Part shown: piece by piece, positions 25,986-34,647 of the stretch
How the letters are laid out: every line of letters starts with the position of its first letter
Numbering within the stretch: the stretch's first letter is position 1
Assembly: GCA_021325595.1 (NCBI GenBank)
Contig: JAJPGX010000004.1
Coordinates: forward strand, 1 to 45,233
DNA: 45,233 nucleotides
Direction: 5' to 3'
Source: Nitrososphaerota archaeon
GTDB lineage: Archaea; Thermoproteota; Nitrososphaeria; Nitrososphaerales; Nitrosopumilaceae
The notes under the pieces: model-generated
The model's input: the letters and a program-made list of their open reading frames with translations, nothing else
Told to the model about the DNA's origin: nothing
Database searches by the model: none
Made by a program: the position numbers and the translations under genes

Positions 25986-26669
25986 ATGTTTCTCAAATTG
26001 AAAGCAATTATAGTATTTAGTGGAGGTTTAGACTCTATTTGTACAGCTGCTTATTTGAGGAAAAAATGTGATCTTTATGGAATTACATTCTACTATGGAC
26101 AAAAAGCAAATCAAGAGATAAAAGTTGCACAAAAATTTTCAAAGAGATTAGGGTTCAAAGATCACAAGGTAGTAGATATAAGATTCATGAAGAGTTTGTA
26201 TGACAAAACAAATGTATTAACTAATACAAAAATGAAGATTCCTGGCAAATTTGATTATTCCATAGTTGCTCCCATAAGAAATGCCATATTTCTTACCATA
26301 GCGTCTGCATGGGCATTTTCAAAAAAAGCAGAACTTGTTGCATATGGTGCCCACAAGGGGGATTACAAATATCCAGACTGCAGACCATATTTTACCAAAC
26401 TGCTCACAAGAGCCTTAAATGAAGGAGAAATAGATGGCATAAAATTAAACTTGAGAAAGAGAATAAAGATTTGGAGTCCCTATATGGACAATCTTTCAAA
26501 AAGTAACTTGTTGATAAGAGGATATAGAGAATTAGGGAGTGACATTTTCAAAACATGGAGTTGCTACACAAATACTAAGATGCATTGTGGAAAGTGTGAA
26601 TCTTGTAATAACAGAAAATTGGCATTTCTTGAGGCAAAGATCAAGGACAGAACAAAATATCTTCACTAG
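25986..26669 (+). CDS. queC: 7-cyano-7-deazaguanine (preQ0) synthase
   Basis: It converts 7-carboxy-7-deazaguanine to preQ0, the precursor of archaeosine in tRNA. It has the PP-loop FSGGLDSICTAAYL, ITFYYGQKANQE, the PIRNAIFLTIA motif and the C-terminal zinc site SCYTNTKMHCGKCESC (Cys with CxxCxxC). The length of 227 aa is normal. folE and queE lie next to it on the opposite strand, so three preQ0 genes are within 2.3 kb; queD is not in the window. Confidence 0.95.
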   Translation: MFLKLKAIIVFSGGLDSICTAAYLRKKCDLYGITFYYGQKANQEIKVAQKFSKRLGFKDHKVVDIRFMKSLYDKTNVLTNTKMKIPGKFDYSIVAPIRNAIFLTIASAWAFSKKAELVAYGAHKGDYKYPDCRPYFTKLLTRALNEGEIDGIKLNLRKRIKIWSPYMDNLSKSNLLIRGYRELGSDIFKTWSCYTNTKMHCGKCESCNNRKLAFLEAKIKDRTKYLH

Positions 26670-26920
26670 ATCTTGGCCAGTGTTGGTTTTTTTAGTATGA
26701 TGGGTCTTACTATCAAATAATAAACAAGGTACACGACACCCACCATTCCCCAAAAAATCCAAGTAGACATTGAACTATCATTACTTAGTTTTTTGAAGAA
26801 ATCCATTGAATTGTAGGATATTAACAATCCTGCTGCAAGTACAATAAAAAATTCTATTGCATACCATAGAAAGGCAGGCCATGATTCTTTTGGAACATGT
26901 GCGTTATTGTGTACTCCCAC
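26666..26920 (-). CDS. Small two-helix membrane protein (84 aa)
   Basis: Two hydrophobic helices (about residues 19-38 and 52-72) flank a polar loop, with a basic C-terminus (RPIILKKP). The start ESWPAFLWYAIEFFIVLAAG has the look of a conserved helix entry. Function is unknown. It lies between convergent queC (4-nt overlap) and the downstream end of folE, but nothing in it suggests tRNA modification. No better reading exists on the other strand. Confidence 0.65.
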   Translation of the reverse strand: MGVHNNAHVPKESWPAFLWYAIEFFIVLAAGLLISYNSMDFFKKLSNDSSMSTWIFWGMVGVVYLVYYLIVRPIILKKPTLAKI

Positions 26921-26959
26921 AGTTATCGTGCAATTGGTAACATTATTTAATTTTTCAGG

Positions 26960-27523
26960 TTAGACCAGATTCGGTTTTGCCTTTCCGCTATAGATAAGAT
27001 TTAGAATATCAGATCTGATCTCTTTTTTATCATAAATTCCTCTAGATGCTATTGTGGTAACTATTGCATCATTTCTTACACCACGCATCTTCATGCAGAG
27101 ATGTTCACCTTCTGCTATCACTATGACACCTTTTACCCCTTCTGATAACAGCTCATCAGCTATATTTTTTGTGATTCTTTCTTGTATTTGTAACCTAGTG
27201 GCATATTTTTCAACTAATCGGACTAGTTTTGATATTCCAAATACTTTGCCATTTGGAGCGTATGCAATTGATACCTTGCCATAAAATGGAAGTATGTGAT
27301 GTTCACACATGGAATAGAATTGAATATCCTTTGCTATAACAATGTCAGAATCTTCAGAAAACTTGACTGATAGTTCCGACTCTGCATCATAACCTTTGAA
27401 AATCTCTTCATACATATCGGCTATCCTACTTGGGGTGTCAACAAGCCCTTCTCTTGTTGGGTCTTCCCCTATCTCTGCAATTAGTTCTCTAATTAGTCGT
27501 TTTACTCTCTCTTTGTTCATCAA
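26960..27523 (-). CDS. folE: GTP cyclohydrolase I (FolE type)
   Basis: It converts GTP to 7,8-dihydroneopterin triphosphate, the first step towards preQ0 and pterins. The zinc ligands are in MCEHHILPFYG and HLCMKMRGVR, and RLQIQERIT is the family motif. Most archaea use the unrelated FolE2 enzyme, so this is a bacterial-type FolE, which is usual in Thaumarchaeota. Its ATG overlaps the queE stop by 4 nt, making queE-folE an operon for the same pathway. A second ATG follows directly at 27520. Confidence 0.95.
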   Translation of the reverse strand: MMNKERVKRLIRELIAEIGEDPTREGLVDTPSRIADMYEEIFKGYDAESELSVKFSEDSDIVIAKDIQFYSMCEHHILPFYGKVSIAYAPNGKVFGISKLVRLVEKYATRLQIQERITKNIADELLSEGVKGVIVIAEGEHLCMKMRGVRNDAIVTTIASRGIYDKKEIRSDILNLIYSGKAKPNLV

Positions 27524-28233
27524 GGTGCTCCTATGAATTTATGAAGTTGGGGTACAATACGTACTTGTTCATAATATGTATAGACTGCATCGTAAAATTT
27601 TAAGAGTTGTTCCAAAGTAGGCTCTGATACACCATAGGTGGGCTGTATTATAAATCCTGCAAGTTCTGACTTTGAAATAATTCCAAATATTTGGGATAGG
27701 AGCTTCTCAAAAGAGTCCAAGTCGGTCTTTGAGCTAATTACTATTTTTATGTAGGCTGTCTTATGTGCCATTCGTGCTTTTTTTAGACACTCAAGTTCGT
27801 TTTCTAAGAGTTTAGAATAATGTTGTGTATCAACAAATTCAGAGTCTTGCGTTTTGAATTCAATTTTAACGATATCCATGTATGGCAAAACTTTCTCAAA
27901 TTTTAATGAGTCATAACAAGAAGATTCAAGATATGTTGGAATTTTTTTGCTTTGGACGAACTTTGCTAGTTCTGCTACTGCGTCTGCTTGAGCCAATGGA
28001 TCTCCACCTGTAAAGTTGACTTTGTATGTATTTTTTTGAATGTTTTTTTCAATGTCTGTTTTTGCCTCCTCAATAGTGTACTCTTGTCCTGAATTCATTG
28101 GAATTGCATCCTTGGTGTCACAGTAAAAGCATTTGAAAGGGCAGCCTGCAAGCCTTACAAATAGGGTTTTAGTGCCATATAATATTCCCTCACCTTCAAT
28201 TGATGTAAATATTTCATAGAGTCTTACTTTCAA
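27520..28233 (-). CDS. queE: 7-carboxy-7-deazaguanine synthase (radical SAM)
   Basis: This radical SAM enzyme makes the 7-deazaguanine ring. The N-terminal IFTSIEGEGILYGTKTLFVR and the cluster motif CPFKCFYCDT (C-x3-C-x2-C) are diagnostic; FTGGDPLAQ is the SAM-binding GGE-like motif. The C-terminal part fits the family length of about 210-240 aa. The start is TTG at 28231-28233; no ATG fits the conserved N-terminus. It is upstream of and overlapping folE by 4 nt. Confidence 0.94.
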   Translation of the reverse strand: MKVRLYEIFTSIEGEGILYGTKTLFVRLAGCPFKCFYCDTKDAIPMNSGQEYTIEEAKTDIEKNIQKNTYKVNFTGGDPLAQADAVAELAKFVQSKKIPTYLESSCYDSLKFEKVLPYMDIVKIEFKTQDSEFVDTQHYSKLLENELECLKKARMAHKTAYIKIVISSKTDLDSFEKLLSQIFGIISKSELAGFIIQPTYGVSEPTLEQLLKFYDAVYTYYEQVRIVPQLHKFIGAP

Positions 28234-28331
28234 GCATTCGATCTTTAGCTGCTCATTATTTATTTAATTGGATTATTCTATGAAGTATTTTTTGCCAAAA
28301 CGATTTATTCATTGAATATAGATACCCTGTA

Positions 28332-30689
28332 ATGAAAAAAATTATTCTTTTGTTAATTGTTGTATTTTTAGCGTGTGCAACTTATCAGGAGGCAAGTGGG
28401 GTATCAATAAGTGCAGTTCCACAAGAAGAATCCTTTGGGCCTAATGACTGGATATCAATAGATCTGAAAGTTCAAGGATACAATGGTGGACCTATCAAAT
28501 GGACTGCACATAGACCTGATAATACAATACAATCAGGAACAATAGAAGAAGTATTGTCAGGAATAACACATCACCAAATAGTACGTGATGCTTGGGATAA
28601 TCAGTTTGGCACTTGGGTTATTGATTACCAATATGGAGGTGCCAATAAAACAATCTATGCAAAGGTAGAACCAATTAACTTGATTGTTTACATAGACAAG
28701 GAGCTCTACTATGAACCAGACAGAATGAAAATAAACATAACTACTTCATATTATGTGCCAAACGCAAAATTGGCACAGTTTTATCATCTAAATTTTTATG
28801 ATAAAAAGGGAAACCTGGCTAAAAATGTGGATCAAATAGATATCAGGGCATTTCAACCAAGTACAGTGTATAGTTTTTGGGTAAGAGACATTACCAAATA
28901 CAATCCTCCTGGATTATACAAATTAAAGATTCAATATTTCAATACCATAAAGGAAATTCCATTTCTTGTTGGAGATATACGAAATTTGATGGAGATATCA
29001 GCATATACCTCTTCCCAGTATAATCAAGGAGATGACCTTACTTTTGATCTAGTATTTACAAAGGTAAAAGATCCTTCTGGAATTTTAAAGATCACATATC
29101 CTTCTGGAAATTCTACGACTAGACAGTTTAGTGTAACCTCATCACATACCATAGTATCATTGAAAAACATCTCAAATGAAGTTGGGGACTATAAATTTGA
29201 AGTTCAGTACTCTGGAATAACACAACAAGGCTCTTTCAAAGTGTTGACCAGCAAGCACATATTACCAAATATCAAGTTAGATCTGTTTCTTAACAAGTTA
29301 AACTATAACAGAGGAGAGAGAGTGGAAGCTAAAGTCTCTACCTCAAGTATAATAGACGATTCCATAAGATCTTGGACAGTAGATCCTCAAGGAACAAAAC
29401 ATGGAGAGATACTCATCCCTATTTCCTCAAATGATATCATTTTTCCTTACAAGATAAGCAATAATGATCCTGTAGGGATGTGGCAGTTTTACATAGATTA
29501 TGCAGGAGTGGTAAGATCCTCCACATTCTATGTTTCTGCATCTATTCAAAAAGATCTCATATCTTCTAGTCAATTCAACATACCCGCTTTGGTTTCAACC
29601 ATGAATCTTACAAATTCGGCTGGAGCAATAACAGTAGACCAAGACAACAGCATCTATGTTGTAAACAATGGAAATTCTAGCATTATGAAATTTGATGCCA
29701 ATGGTAATTTGCTTTTCTCATGGGGTGGCCTTGGCTCAGCTAATGGTCAGTTCAGACATCCTGCTGGAATATACTTGAATCAAAAATATGTCTATGTAGC
29801 AGATACTGGAAATTCAAGGATAGAGATGTTTGATAAATTTGGAAATTTTATTTATGCTTGGGGAAGTTATGGAATTGGTCATGGCATGTTCCACTCCCCG
29901 ACTTCAATAAGTTCTGATAAGAGTGGGGATCTATTTGTTACAGATTCGGATAGAAATGTAATACAAGTGTTTGATGTTCATGGCAATTACATTGATGAGA
30001 TACAGTCAGTACTTACAGAAGGAGCAAGTTTTAGTGGACTCAGATCCATAATGTTTGATTCTAACAATGATTTTTATGCTGTAACAACTGATGATAGAGT
30101 TTTAAAATATTCAGGTATTGGGAATTTCATAAATTTTTATGGTTCAAATGGAACGGAGGAAGGCAGGTTTAACAATCCATCGGCGGTTGCAGTTGATTCA
30201 AACAATTATGTCTATGTTGCAGATACTGGAAATCATCGCATAGAGAAATTTGATCCCAATGGTAATTTCATGATTGATTGGGGAAACGTTGGAAATATTA
30301 CTAGACTACAAGAGCCGATAGCACTTGCCATTGATTCTTCAGACAATATTTTTGTGGTTGATAAGAAATACAGCAACATACTGAAATTTGCATTGCATCA
30401 ACAATCAAGTGAGATGATTTTTCCTACATGGGTAAAGAACACAGCTGGATGGTGGTCAGAAGGTGCCTTGGACAAGAAAGACTTTACAACTTCCATAAGA
30501 TACTTGGTAAATCATGGATTGATTCGTGCACCTTTGCTTACAGGATCTGATTCATCAATAGAAAGTATGCAAAAAGTTCCTAACTGGATCAAAGCACTTG
30601 CAAAAATGTGGTATGCAGATCAGATAGATGACAAAACGTTTGCCTTGTCAGTTAAATATTTGTTATCTAACGGTTTTATGAAAATTTAA
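28332..30689 (+). CDS. Secreted NHL-repeat protein with beta-sandwich and WW-type C-terminal repeats
   Basis: This is the largest protein of the window (785 aa). Residues 1-23 are a signal peptide. Residues ~24-400 look like several Ig/MG2-like beta domains (FGPNDWISIDLKV, LYYEPDRMKI, YNQGDDLTFDLV, YNRGERVEAKV). Residues ~430-690 hold about five NHL propeller repeats (VYVADTGNSRIEMFDKFGNF, YVYVADTGNHRIEKFDPNGN). The C-terminus has two copies (from ~697 and ~748) of the module PxWVK..A.WW..G.(L/I)D...F..S(I/V)(R/K)YL...G(L/F), frequent in exported proteins of ammonia-oxidising archaea. It has no C-terminal anchor. An extracellular binding or scaffold role is an inference. Confidence 0.88.
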   Translation: MKKIILLLIVVFLACATYQEASGVSISAVPQEESFGPNDWISIDLKVQGYNGGPIKWTAHRPDNTIQSGTIEEVLSGITHHQIVRDAWDNQFGTWVIDYQYGGANKTIYAKVEPINLIVYIDKELYYEPDRMKINITTSYYVPNAKLAQFYHLNFYDKKGNLAKNVDQIDIRAFQPSTVYSFWVRDITKYNPPGLYKLKIQYFNTIKEIPFLVGDIRNLMEISAYTSSQYNQGDDLTFDLVFTKVKDPSGILKITYPSGNSTTRQFSVTSSHTIVSLKNISNEVGDYKFEVQYSGITQQGSFKVLTSKHILPNIKLDLFLNKLNYNRGERVEAKVSTSSIIDDSIRSWTVDPQGTKHGEILIPISSNDIIFPYKISNNDPVGMWQFYIDYAGVVRSSTFYVSASIQKDLISSSQFNIPALVSTMNLTNSAGAITVDQDNSIYVVNNGNSSIMKFDANGNLLFSWGGLGSANGQFRHPAGIYLNQKYVYVADTGNSRIEMFDKFGNFIYAWGSYGIGHGMFHSPTSISSDKSGDLFVTDSDRNVIQVFDVHGNYIDEIQSVLTEGASFSGLRSIMFDSNNDFYAVTTDDRVLKYSGIGNFINFYGSNGTEEGRFNNPSAVAVDSNNYVYVADTGNHRIEKFDPNGNFMIDWGNVGNITRLQEPIALAIDSSDNIFVVDKKYSNILKFALHQQSSEMIFPTWVKNTAGWWSEGALDKKDFTTSIRYLVNHGLIRAPLLTGSDSSIESMQKVPNWIKALAKMWYADQIDDKTFALSVKYLLSNGFMKI

Positions 30690-30883
30690 TTTATAATTTC
30701 AGTCGTTTTTCTTGTAATTAATCCAGCTATAAAGATTAGCACACCAAGTATACCAATGAGGCTACCTACAAATTCTATTGTATCTTTCAGATTTGGTTCC
30801 ATAGGTGCTAAAAAGAATCCCAGTATAGCTCCTACGACTATCATAGGTATGCCTATTCCTATAGAGATCTGTTTTGAGGCCAT
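30686..30883 (-). CDS. Small two-helix membrane protein (65 aa)
   Basis: Two hydrophobic segments (residues ~7-27, GIGIPMIVVGAILGFFLAPM, and ~38-57) are joined by the short loop EPNLKDTIE, ending with RKTTE. This is a plausible small integral membrane protein of unknown function. Its stop overlaps the end of the convergent NHL-protein gene by 4 nt. A 65-codon ORF in another minus-strand frame (30762-30959) overlaps it but has no such character. Confidence 0.6.
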   Translation of the reverse strand: MASKQISIGIGIPMIVVGAILGFFLAPMEPNLKDTIEFVGSLIGILGVLIFIAGLITRKTTEIIN

Positions 30884-30974
30884 CTATGTTTTCGATCAAA
30901 ATCCTTCGGATTTTAAAGTTTTGTTCTATATTTGACCTTGAAGAGACTGCCATATCCAATGAAATTGTTATTAA

Positions 30975-32105
30975 CTAATCTTCTTTGTTTTGGTTAGTTT
31001 TTTTAATTCGTTTCTCTGAATTATTTTTTACATGAACATTGTGAGTAAATTTTTGTGAATCACTAGTTGAATTGGTTGTTACGGATGGAGACAAGGATTG
31101 GTGTGTGTTTTCATTCTTGTGTTTGGCTGGATTGTTTTCATTTTTGTGTTTGTCTGGATTGTTTTCATTACCCAATGTTTTTGTTGAATTGATTGTAGAA
31201 TTATCGTTACTTTGATTGAGTTCAGAGGAAGAATTGTCTGAGTTTTGGTGTATGCTTGATTCATTTGATCTATTTTCTAATTCATTCTTTTGGTGGGCTT
31301 GGAGTATTTTTAGTTCTTGTATAGCCTCATCAATTTTGCCTTGAGATATCAAGGTACGTAACTTTGCGACCATCTCTTGTGGGCTTTCTTGTGTTGTAGC
31401 ATTAGTATTGACCGTAGATGAATTAATAGATGCTTGAGATGTTTCATTAGAAGTTGTGCTAACACTTTCGTTGCTTAGTTTTTCAATTTGTTTCTCAGTA
31501 AAGTCTTTGGCTCTATCAGATGTACGTTGTTGTGCCACAGTAGCAAGGTAATGATGTATGTCTGATACAACCTGGTTTACATTTTGGATATCCACAGCTG
31601 TAGCATTAACATCATTATTAGCTAGATCCTGCTTTGCTTGCTGAATCAGCTTATCAAATTCTGTAAAATTAGCATCAACATTATTAGTTGTGGCAATATC
31701 TCTGAGGCGTTGACCAGTTTTTTCTATACTAATAATTTCATCTTGTAGTGTTAGTATTTGTGTTCTCTTTTGATCATTTAGTGCAGTTGCATTTAGTGAA
31801 TTGATTTTATCATTTGTGATCTTGAAAAACTGCATTGCAGAAAGGAAATGCTGTTTTGCAGAATTGATATCCTGTTGTTGTACAGCCTGTTTTAATGCGC
31901 CTGTTTCATCTGAACCCTTTTTGTATAAATCTGAAATTTCTGATGGTATATTTGTTAATTGTGATAAATTGATACTCAGATTATCTCTAGCTTGGGTGGC
32001 AATCCTAAGTAAAGTATCCAGTTGAGGATCTGCATATGATTGCATTGGGAGATTTAGTATCAGAGTACCGACAAGTGCTAGCATTACAATAGCTACAGTT
32101 TTCAT
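30975..32105 (-). CDS. Secreted helical protein with Asn/Ser-rich, sequon-rich tail
   Basis: A signal peptide (residues 1-25, ending SYA) precedes a helical region (about 26-220) rich in Gln, Lys and Leu, with the heptad look of a coiled-coil bundle (LQDEIISIEKTGQRLRDI). From about residue 220 the chain is low-complexity, Asn/Ser/Thr rich, with many N-x-S/T sequons, so it may be heavily glycosylated. A nine-residue repeat (NENNPDKHK, NENNPAKHK) comes from a 27-nt DNA tandem repeat at 31107-31160. The end is basic. Function is unknown. Its ATG overlaps the stop of the membrane regulator gene by 4 nt, so it is probably co-expressed with it. Confidence 0.82.
   Translation of the reverse strand: MKTVAIVMLALVGTLILNLPMQSYADPQLDTLLRIATQARDNLSINLSQLTNIPSEISDLYKKGSDETGALKQAVQQQDINSAKQHFLSAMQFFKITNDKINSLNATALNDQKRTQILTLQDEIISIEKTGQRLRDIATTNNVDANFTEFDKLIQQAKQDLANNDVNATAVDIQNVNQVVSDIHHYLATVAQQRTSDRAKDFTEKQIEKLSNESVSTTSNETSQASINSSTVNTNATTQESPQEMVAKLRTLISQGKIDEAIQELKILQAHQKNELENRSNESSIHQNSDNSSSELNQSNDNSTINSTKTLGNENNPDKHKNENNPAKHKNENTHQSLSPSVTTNSTSDSQKFTHNVHVKNNSEKRIKKTNQNKED
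31107..31160. repeat. 27-nt tandem repeat, two copies
   Basis: Units at 31107-31133 and 31134-31160 differ at only two positions and encode the nine-residue protein repeat NENNP(D/A)KHK in the secreted coiled protein. The unit is a multiple of three, so copy changes keep the reading frame. A further partial unit precedes it. Confidence 0.85.
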
Positions 32106-33298
32106 TGTTGATCTCCTTCCTCTATCTTGCGTAGTTTGATTAGATTTTGTTGATCAATTTTTTCAATTTCAATTACGCCTTCTCTTTCCAATCTCTTTAC
32201 TGCTCTCCACATGGTTGTACGAGGTAACAGGAATTTTTTTCGTAATTCACTCTCATATGCTCTTCCTCCTTTTTCAGAAATAAATGCCACAATATCTTTG
32301 TCGTCCTGACGTAGTTCAGGTCTAAACTTGTAGATGGTTTCCTTATCAGGAGGTATGTAACCATCTTTAGGAATCTCTGGTGTTGGAATAATCTTATTTG
32401 ATCTTGTTCTTTTGACAATCATAACAGTTGCACCCACCGCGGCTGCTGCTCCTGCTCCAATTAATATTGGAAGTGTATTATTATCTGGAGCAGATTTAGG
32501 TGAAGATATGTAAGTTTCTTGTTCCTGTAGTGCCAAGCTTTTTGCTGTGCCAGCTAATACTTCAGCATCAGAATACTTTCCTTGATTAAAACTAGTCCTT
32601 GCGTCATCTAATTTTGCAAGGGCTTGTGGAGTTTTAATTCCTGCTGAATTAATAGTATTAATGAAATCTTGGGCCTTTTGGATTGCTATTGTAGCTGTTT
32701 GGCTTGTACTTACTGTTCCAAATACATAGCTAATATCTGCAGTACCGCTAGGTAAGGAAATCAGTGATTGACCATCAACTACTTGAAGGTTTAATGGCGA
32801 TGTGCTGATTCCTATAATTACCGAGTTTGTTGGAAGCAATACAGAATAATCTATAGGAGAATTTACATGAAAGGTCCAGGTTTTTCCATTCTTTGATACC
32901 AAATCTGGTGTATCATAATCAACTTTAATTGTAGATGCACCCAACGTTGCTATTGTTGCTGTGTTTGAATTGACCTTACTTGAAAGTAATGTATTATTTT
33001 CATCTTGTACAACAAGGTTTTCTGCGTTTGTTCCATACAAGTTTAGAATAAAATCCGGAGATTGTGAATCTACATCTGTTTGATAGGATACATGTGTTGT
33101 TCCATCAGCATATATTGTAAAATCAAGAGTCTTTGGTGAACTGAATGCATATTGGGCAAATGATGAAAGGGCAAGTAAGAATACACATGCGGCTACTACA
33201 GGAGCTCGTACCATCTCTGTGATGATATCAGTAATCCTTACAAAAAGCATTCTTTCCTGTGATGCTTCTAAATGGATTACCTCACATTTTTGATCCAT
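32102..33298 (-). CDS. Membrane-anchored winged-HTH regulator
   Basis: The N-terminal hydrophobic segment (residues ~33-52, APVVAACVFLLALSSFAQYA) is followed by a beta-rich extracytoplasmic domain (~55-210), a helical part, and a second membrane segment (~289-310, LPILIGAGAAAAVGATVMIV). The cytoplasmic C-terminus has a winged HTH (KDIVAFISEKGGRAYESELR, then LPRTTMWRAVKRLEREGVIEI). This is the layout of a one-component membrane regulator that links an outside signal to DNA. The signal is unknown. It lies 2 nt after the small wHTH gene and overlaps the secreted coiled-protein gene, giving a three-gene unit. Confidence 0.88.
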   Translation of the reverse strand: MDQKCEVIHLEASQERMLFVRITDIITEMVRAPVVAACVFLLALSSFAQYAFSSPKTLDFTIYADGTTHVSYQTDVDSQSPDFILNLYGTNAENLVVQDENNTLLSSKVNSNTATIATLGASTIKVDYDTPDLVSKNGKTWTFHVNSPIDYSVLLPTNSVIIGISTSPLNLQVVDGQSLISLPSGTADISYVFGTVSTSQTATIAIQKAQDFINTINSAGIKTPQALAKLDDARTSFNQGKYSDAEVLAGTAKSLALQEQETYISSPKSAPDNNTLPILIGAGAAAAVGATVMIVKRTRSNKIIPTPEIPKDGYIPPDKETIYKFRPELRQDDKDIVAFISEKGGRAYESELRKKFLLPRTTMWRAVKRLEREGVIEIEKIDQQNLIKLRKIEEGDQQ

Positions 33299-33300
33299 GC

Positions 33301-33627
33301 TTAATACCTGAGATTGAGTCCTTGTATCATATTTTGGAATCTTTGGAACTCCTGAAAGAACCTAATGCCTTTATCAGTTATCTTAAATAGACGGTTTCTG
33401 TCGGCTCTCATTGATTCTACCAAGCCTGCGTCTATTAGCTTTTGGCATTTTTCAAGCACTGCATAGTGCGAGAGGTTTGCGCGTCTTGATATGGCAGATA
33501 CTATTACTCCTTGCATCCCGCCATCCATAGTTACGCCCAGGATATCAGCCATGATTCCCATTTCTGATCTGTATTGTTGTTTTGACATGCCCTTCTTTTG
33601 GTTACGATGTTTTATGAGGGACGGCAT
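33301..33627 (-). CDS. Winged-HTH transcription regulator (HTH_45-like)
   Basis: A 108-residue, single-domain winged helix: MADILGVTMDGGMQGVIVSA (helix 1), RRANLSHYAVLEKCQKLIDAG (helices 2 and recognition helix) and LVESMRADRNRLFKITDKG (wing), followed by a C-terminal helix (FFQEFQRFQNMIQGL) probably for dimerisation. This architecture is abundant in Thaumarchaeota. The likely start could also be ATG 33588 (MSKQQYRSEM), with CATAAAAC 28 nt upstream. The upstream spacer carries direct repeats that could be its operator. It is first in the unit with the membrane regulator. Confidence 0.88.
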   Translation of the reverse strand: MPSLIKHRNQKKGMSKQQYRSEMGIMADILGVTMDGGMQGVIVSAISRRANLSHYAVLEKCQKLIDAGLVESMRADRNRLFKITDKGIRFFQEFQRFQNMIQGLNLRY

Positions 33628-33633
33628 GAAATG

Positions 33634-33706
33634 ACGAAGCGGAACGCATAGCGGAACGGGTGTTTCACTTGATGAAATGGCAAATTTATGAAAAATTACG
33701 AAGCGG
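33634..33706. promoter_or_regulatory. Direct-repeat cluster, possible operator
   Basis: AGCGGAACG occurs at 33638-33646 and 33650-33658, 12 bp apart (about one helical turn). ACGAAGCGG occurs at 33634-33642 and again at 33698-33706, just upstream of the TTATAATA box (33716-33723) of the TRAM-protein gene. The cluster sits between divergent genes for a wHTH regulator and a TRAM protein, so it is well placed as a regulator site. Confidence 0.5.
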
Positions 33707-33715
33707 GAGAGAATG

Positions 33716-33766
33716 TTATAATACAGATTTTATAGGGCAAGTAAGAAGGATTTGATACAGGAGGTG
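33716..33766 (+). promoter_or_regulatory. TATA box and strong Shine-Dalgarno of TRAM gene
   Basis: TTATAATA at 33716-33723 should start transcription near 33745. That gives a short leader with GGAGGTG (33760-33766), five nt before the GTG at 33772. Most genes here look leaderless, so a near-perfect ribosome-binding site is unusual and suggests high expression; it also fixes the GTG start. Confidence 0.6.
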
Positions 33767-33771
33767 CAACG

Positions 33772-34098
33772 GTGAGCTTTAACGATTCTGGTTTTGGTGA
33801 AGGTAACAACCAGGGATTCGGCGGAAATAGAGGCTACGGTGGAGGACGAAGATTCGGCGGCGGACGAAGATTCGAAGATGATAGACCAAAACCAGTAGAG
33901 ACCGGTAAGGAATACGACGTATCCATAACCGAAATCAGTAGAAAGGGAGACGGTATAGCAAGAGTAGAAGGATTTGTTATATTCGTCAAAGGTGGCCAAG
34001 TAGGCCAGAATGCAAAAGTAAAGATAACACAAGTTGGCGGACGCTTTGCTACAGCAGATGTAGTTGGCGAGGCAGAATCACAGCCAGCAGCAGAATAA
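33772..34098 (+). CDS. TRAM-domain RNA-binding protein with Gly/Arg-rich N-terminus
   Basis: The first ~45 residues are Gly/Arg/Phe rich (GFGGNRGYGGGRRFGGGRRF), like RGG-type RNA-binding tails. Residues ~46-97 form a TRAM domain (KEYDVSITEISRKGDGIARV, FVIFVKGGQVGQNAKVKITQ). Stand-alone archaeal TRAM proteins act as RNA chaperones, and some respond to cold. The coding part is more GC-rich than its surroundings, consistent with high expression. The GTG start follows a strong Shine-Dalgarno. It is divergent from a wHTH regulator. Confidence 0.9.
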   Translation: MSFNDSGFGEGNNQGFGGNRGYGGGRRFGGGRRFEDDRPKPVETGKEYDVSITEISRKGDGIARVEGFVIFVKGGQVGQNAKVKITQVGGRFATADVVGEAESQPAAE

Positions 34099-34135
34099 AA
34101 TTAGTTATCCGAAAAAGCATCTTTTCTTTAATTTT

Positions 34136-34522
34136 TTATAATTTCATAGTTTTCTTTTTTATAATATTAATTAATTCCATCTTTCGTGCAATATCCATAT
34201 CTGGTTCCATTGTTACATATACTGTTCTTCGTTTTGGATAGATAACAAACTGGGTCACTTTTTGACGTTCGATGTGAACGTAATTGACAGAACCGAGGCT
34301 TTTGTCAAACTGCTGACGAATTTTTCTACGAATTGCTACTTGTTTACAAAAGTGTTCTTCCTCTTTTTGAGATTTTAGCGAGGTTTTATTCTTCTTCATT
34401 ATGGCCTCTGATATGTTACCCTTAAGATCAATAATTGCCACAAACCTCATTTGAGGGTCAAGATCGATGATTTCTTCTACAAGGGGGAGAAGATCCACTT
34501 TTTGTTTATTCACTGAGTGCAC
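34136..34522 (-). CDS. DUF6659-like / roadblock-like hypothetical protein
   Basis: Residues ~24-45 read DPQMRFVAIIDLKGNISEAI, the first strand pair of a roadblock/PAS-like fold, followed by a charged helix (LKSQKEEEHFCKQVAIRRKIRQQFD), strands QFVIYPKRRTVYVTMEP and a final helix. This is the pattern of a Thaumarchaeota-specific family annotated as DUF6659; the match is from memory and moderate. These proteins are thought to be sensory or scaffold domains, without proof. It starts with GTG. Confidence 0.75.
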   Translation of the reverse strand: MHSVNKQKVDLLPLVEEIIDLDPQMRFVAIIDLKGNISEAIMKKNKTSLKSQKEEEHFCKQVAIRRKIRQQFDKSLGSVNYVHIERQKVTQFVIYPKRRTVYVTMEPDMDIARKMELINIIKKKTMKL

Positions 34523-34647
34523 AAAATTCTAATTCTCTAAATATATCTTGGTCTCAAAGACATAGATCGCTGTTCGTATAAAATCTACAAAAACTAGGTT
34601 TATGCCTATTAACTTTTTATATATTGAAAAATAGTACACATCAGCAG

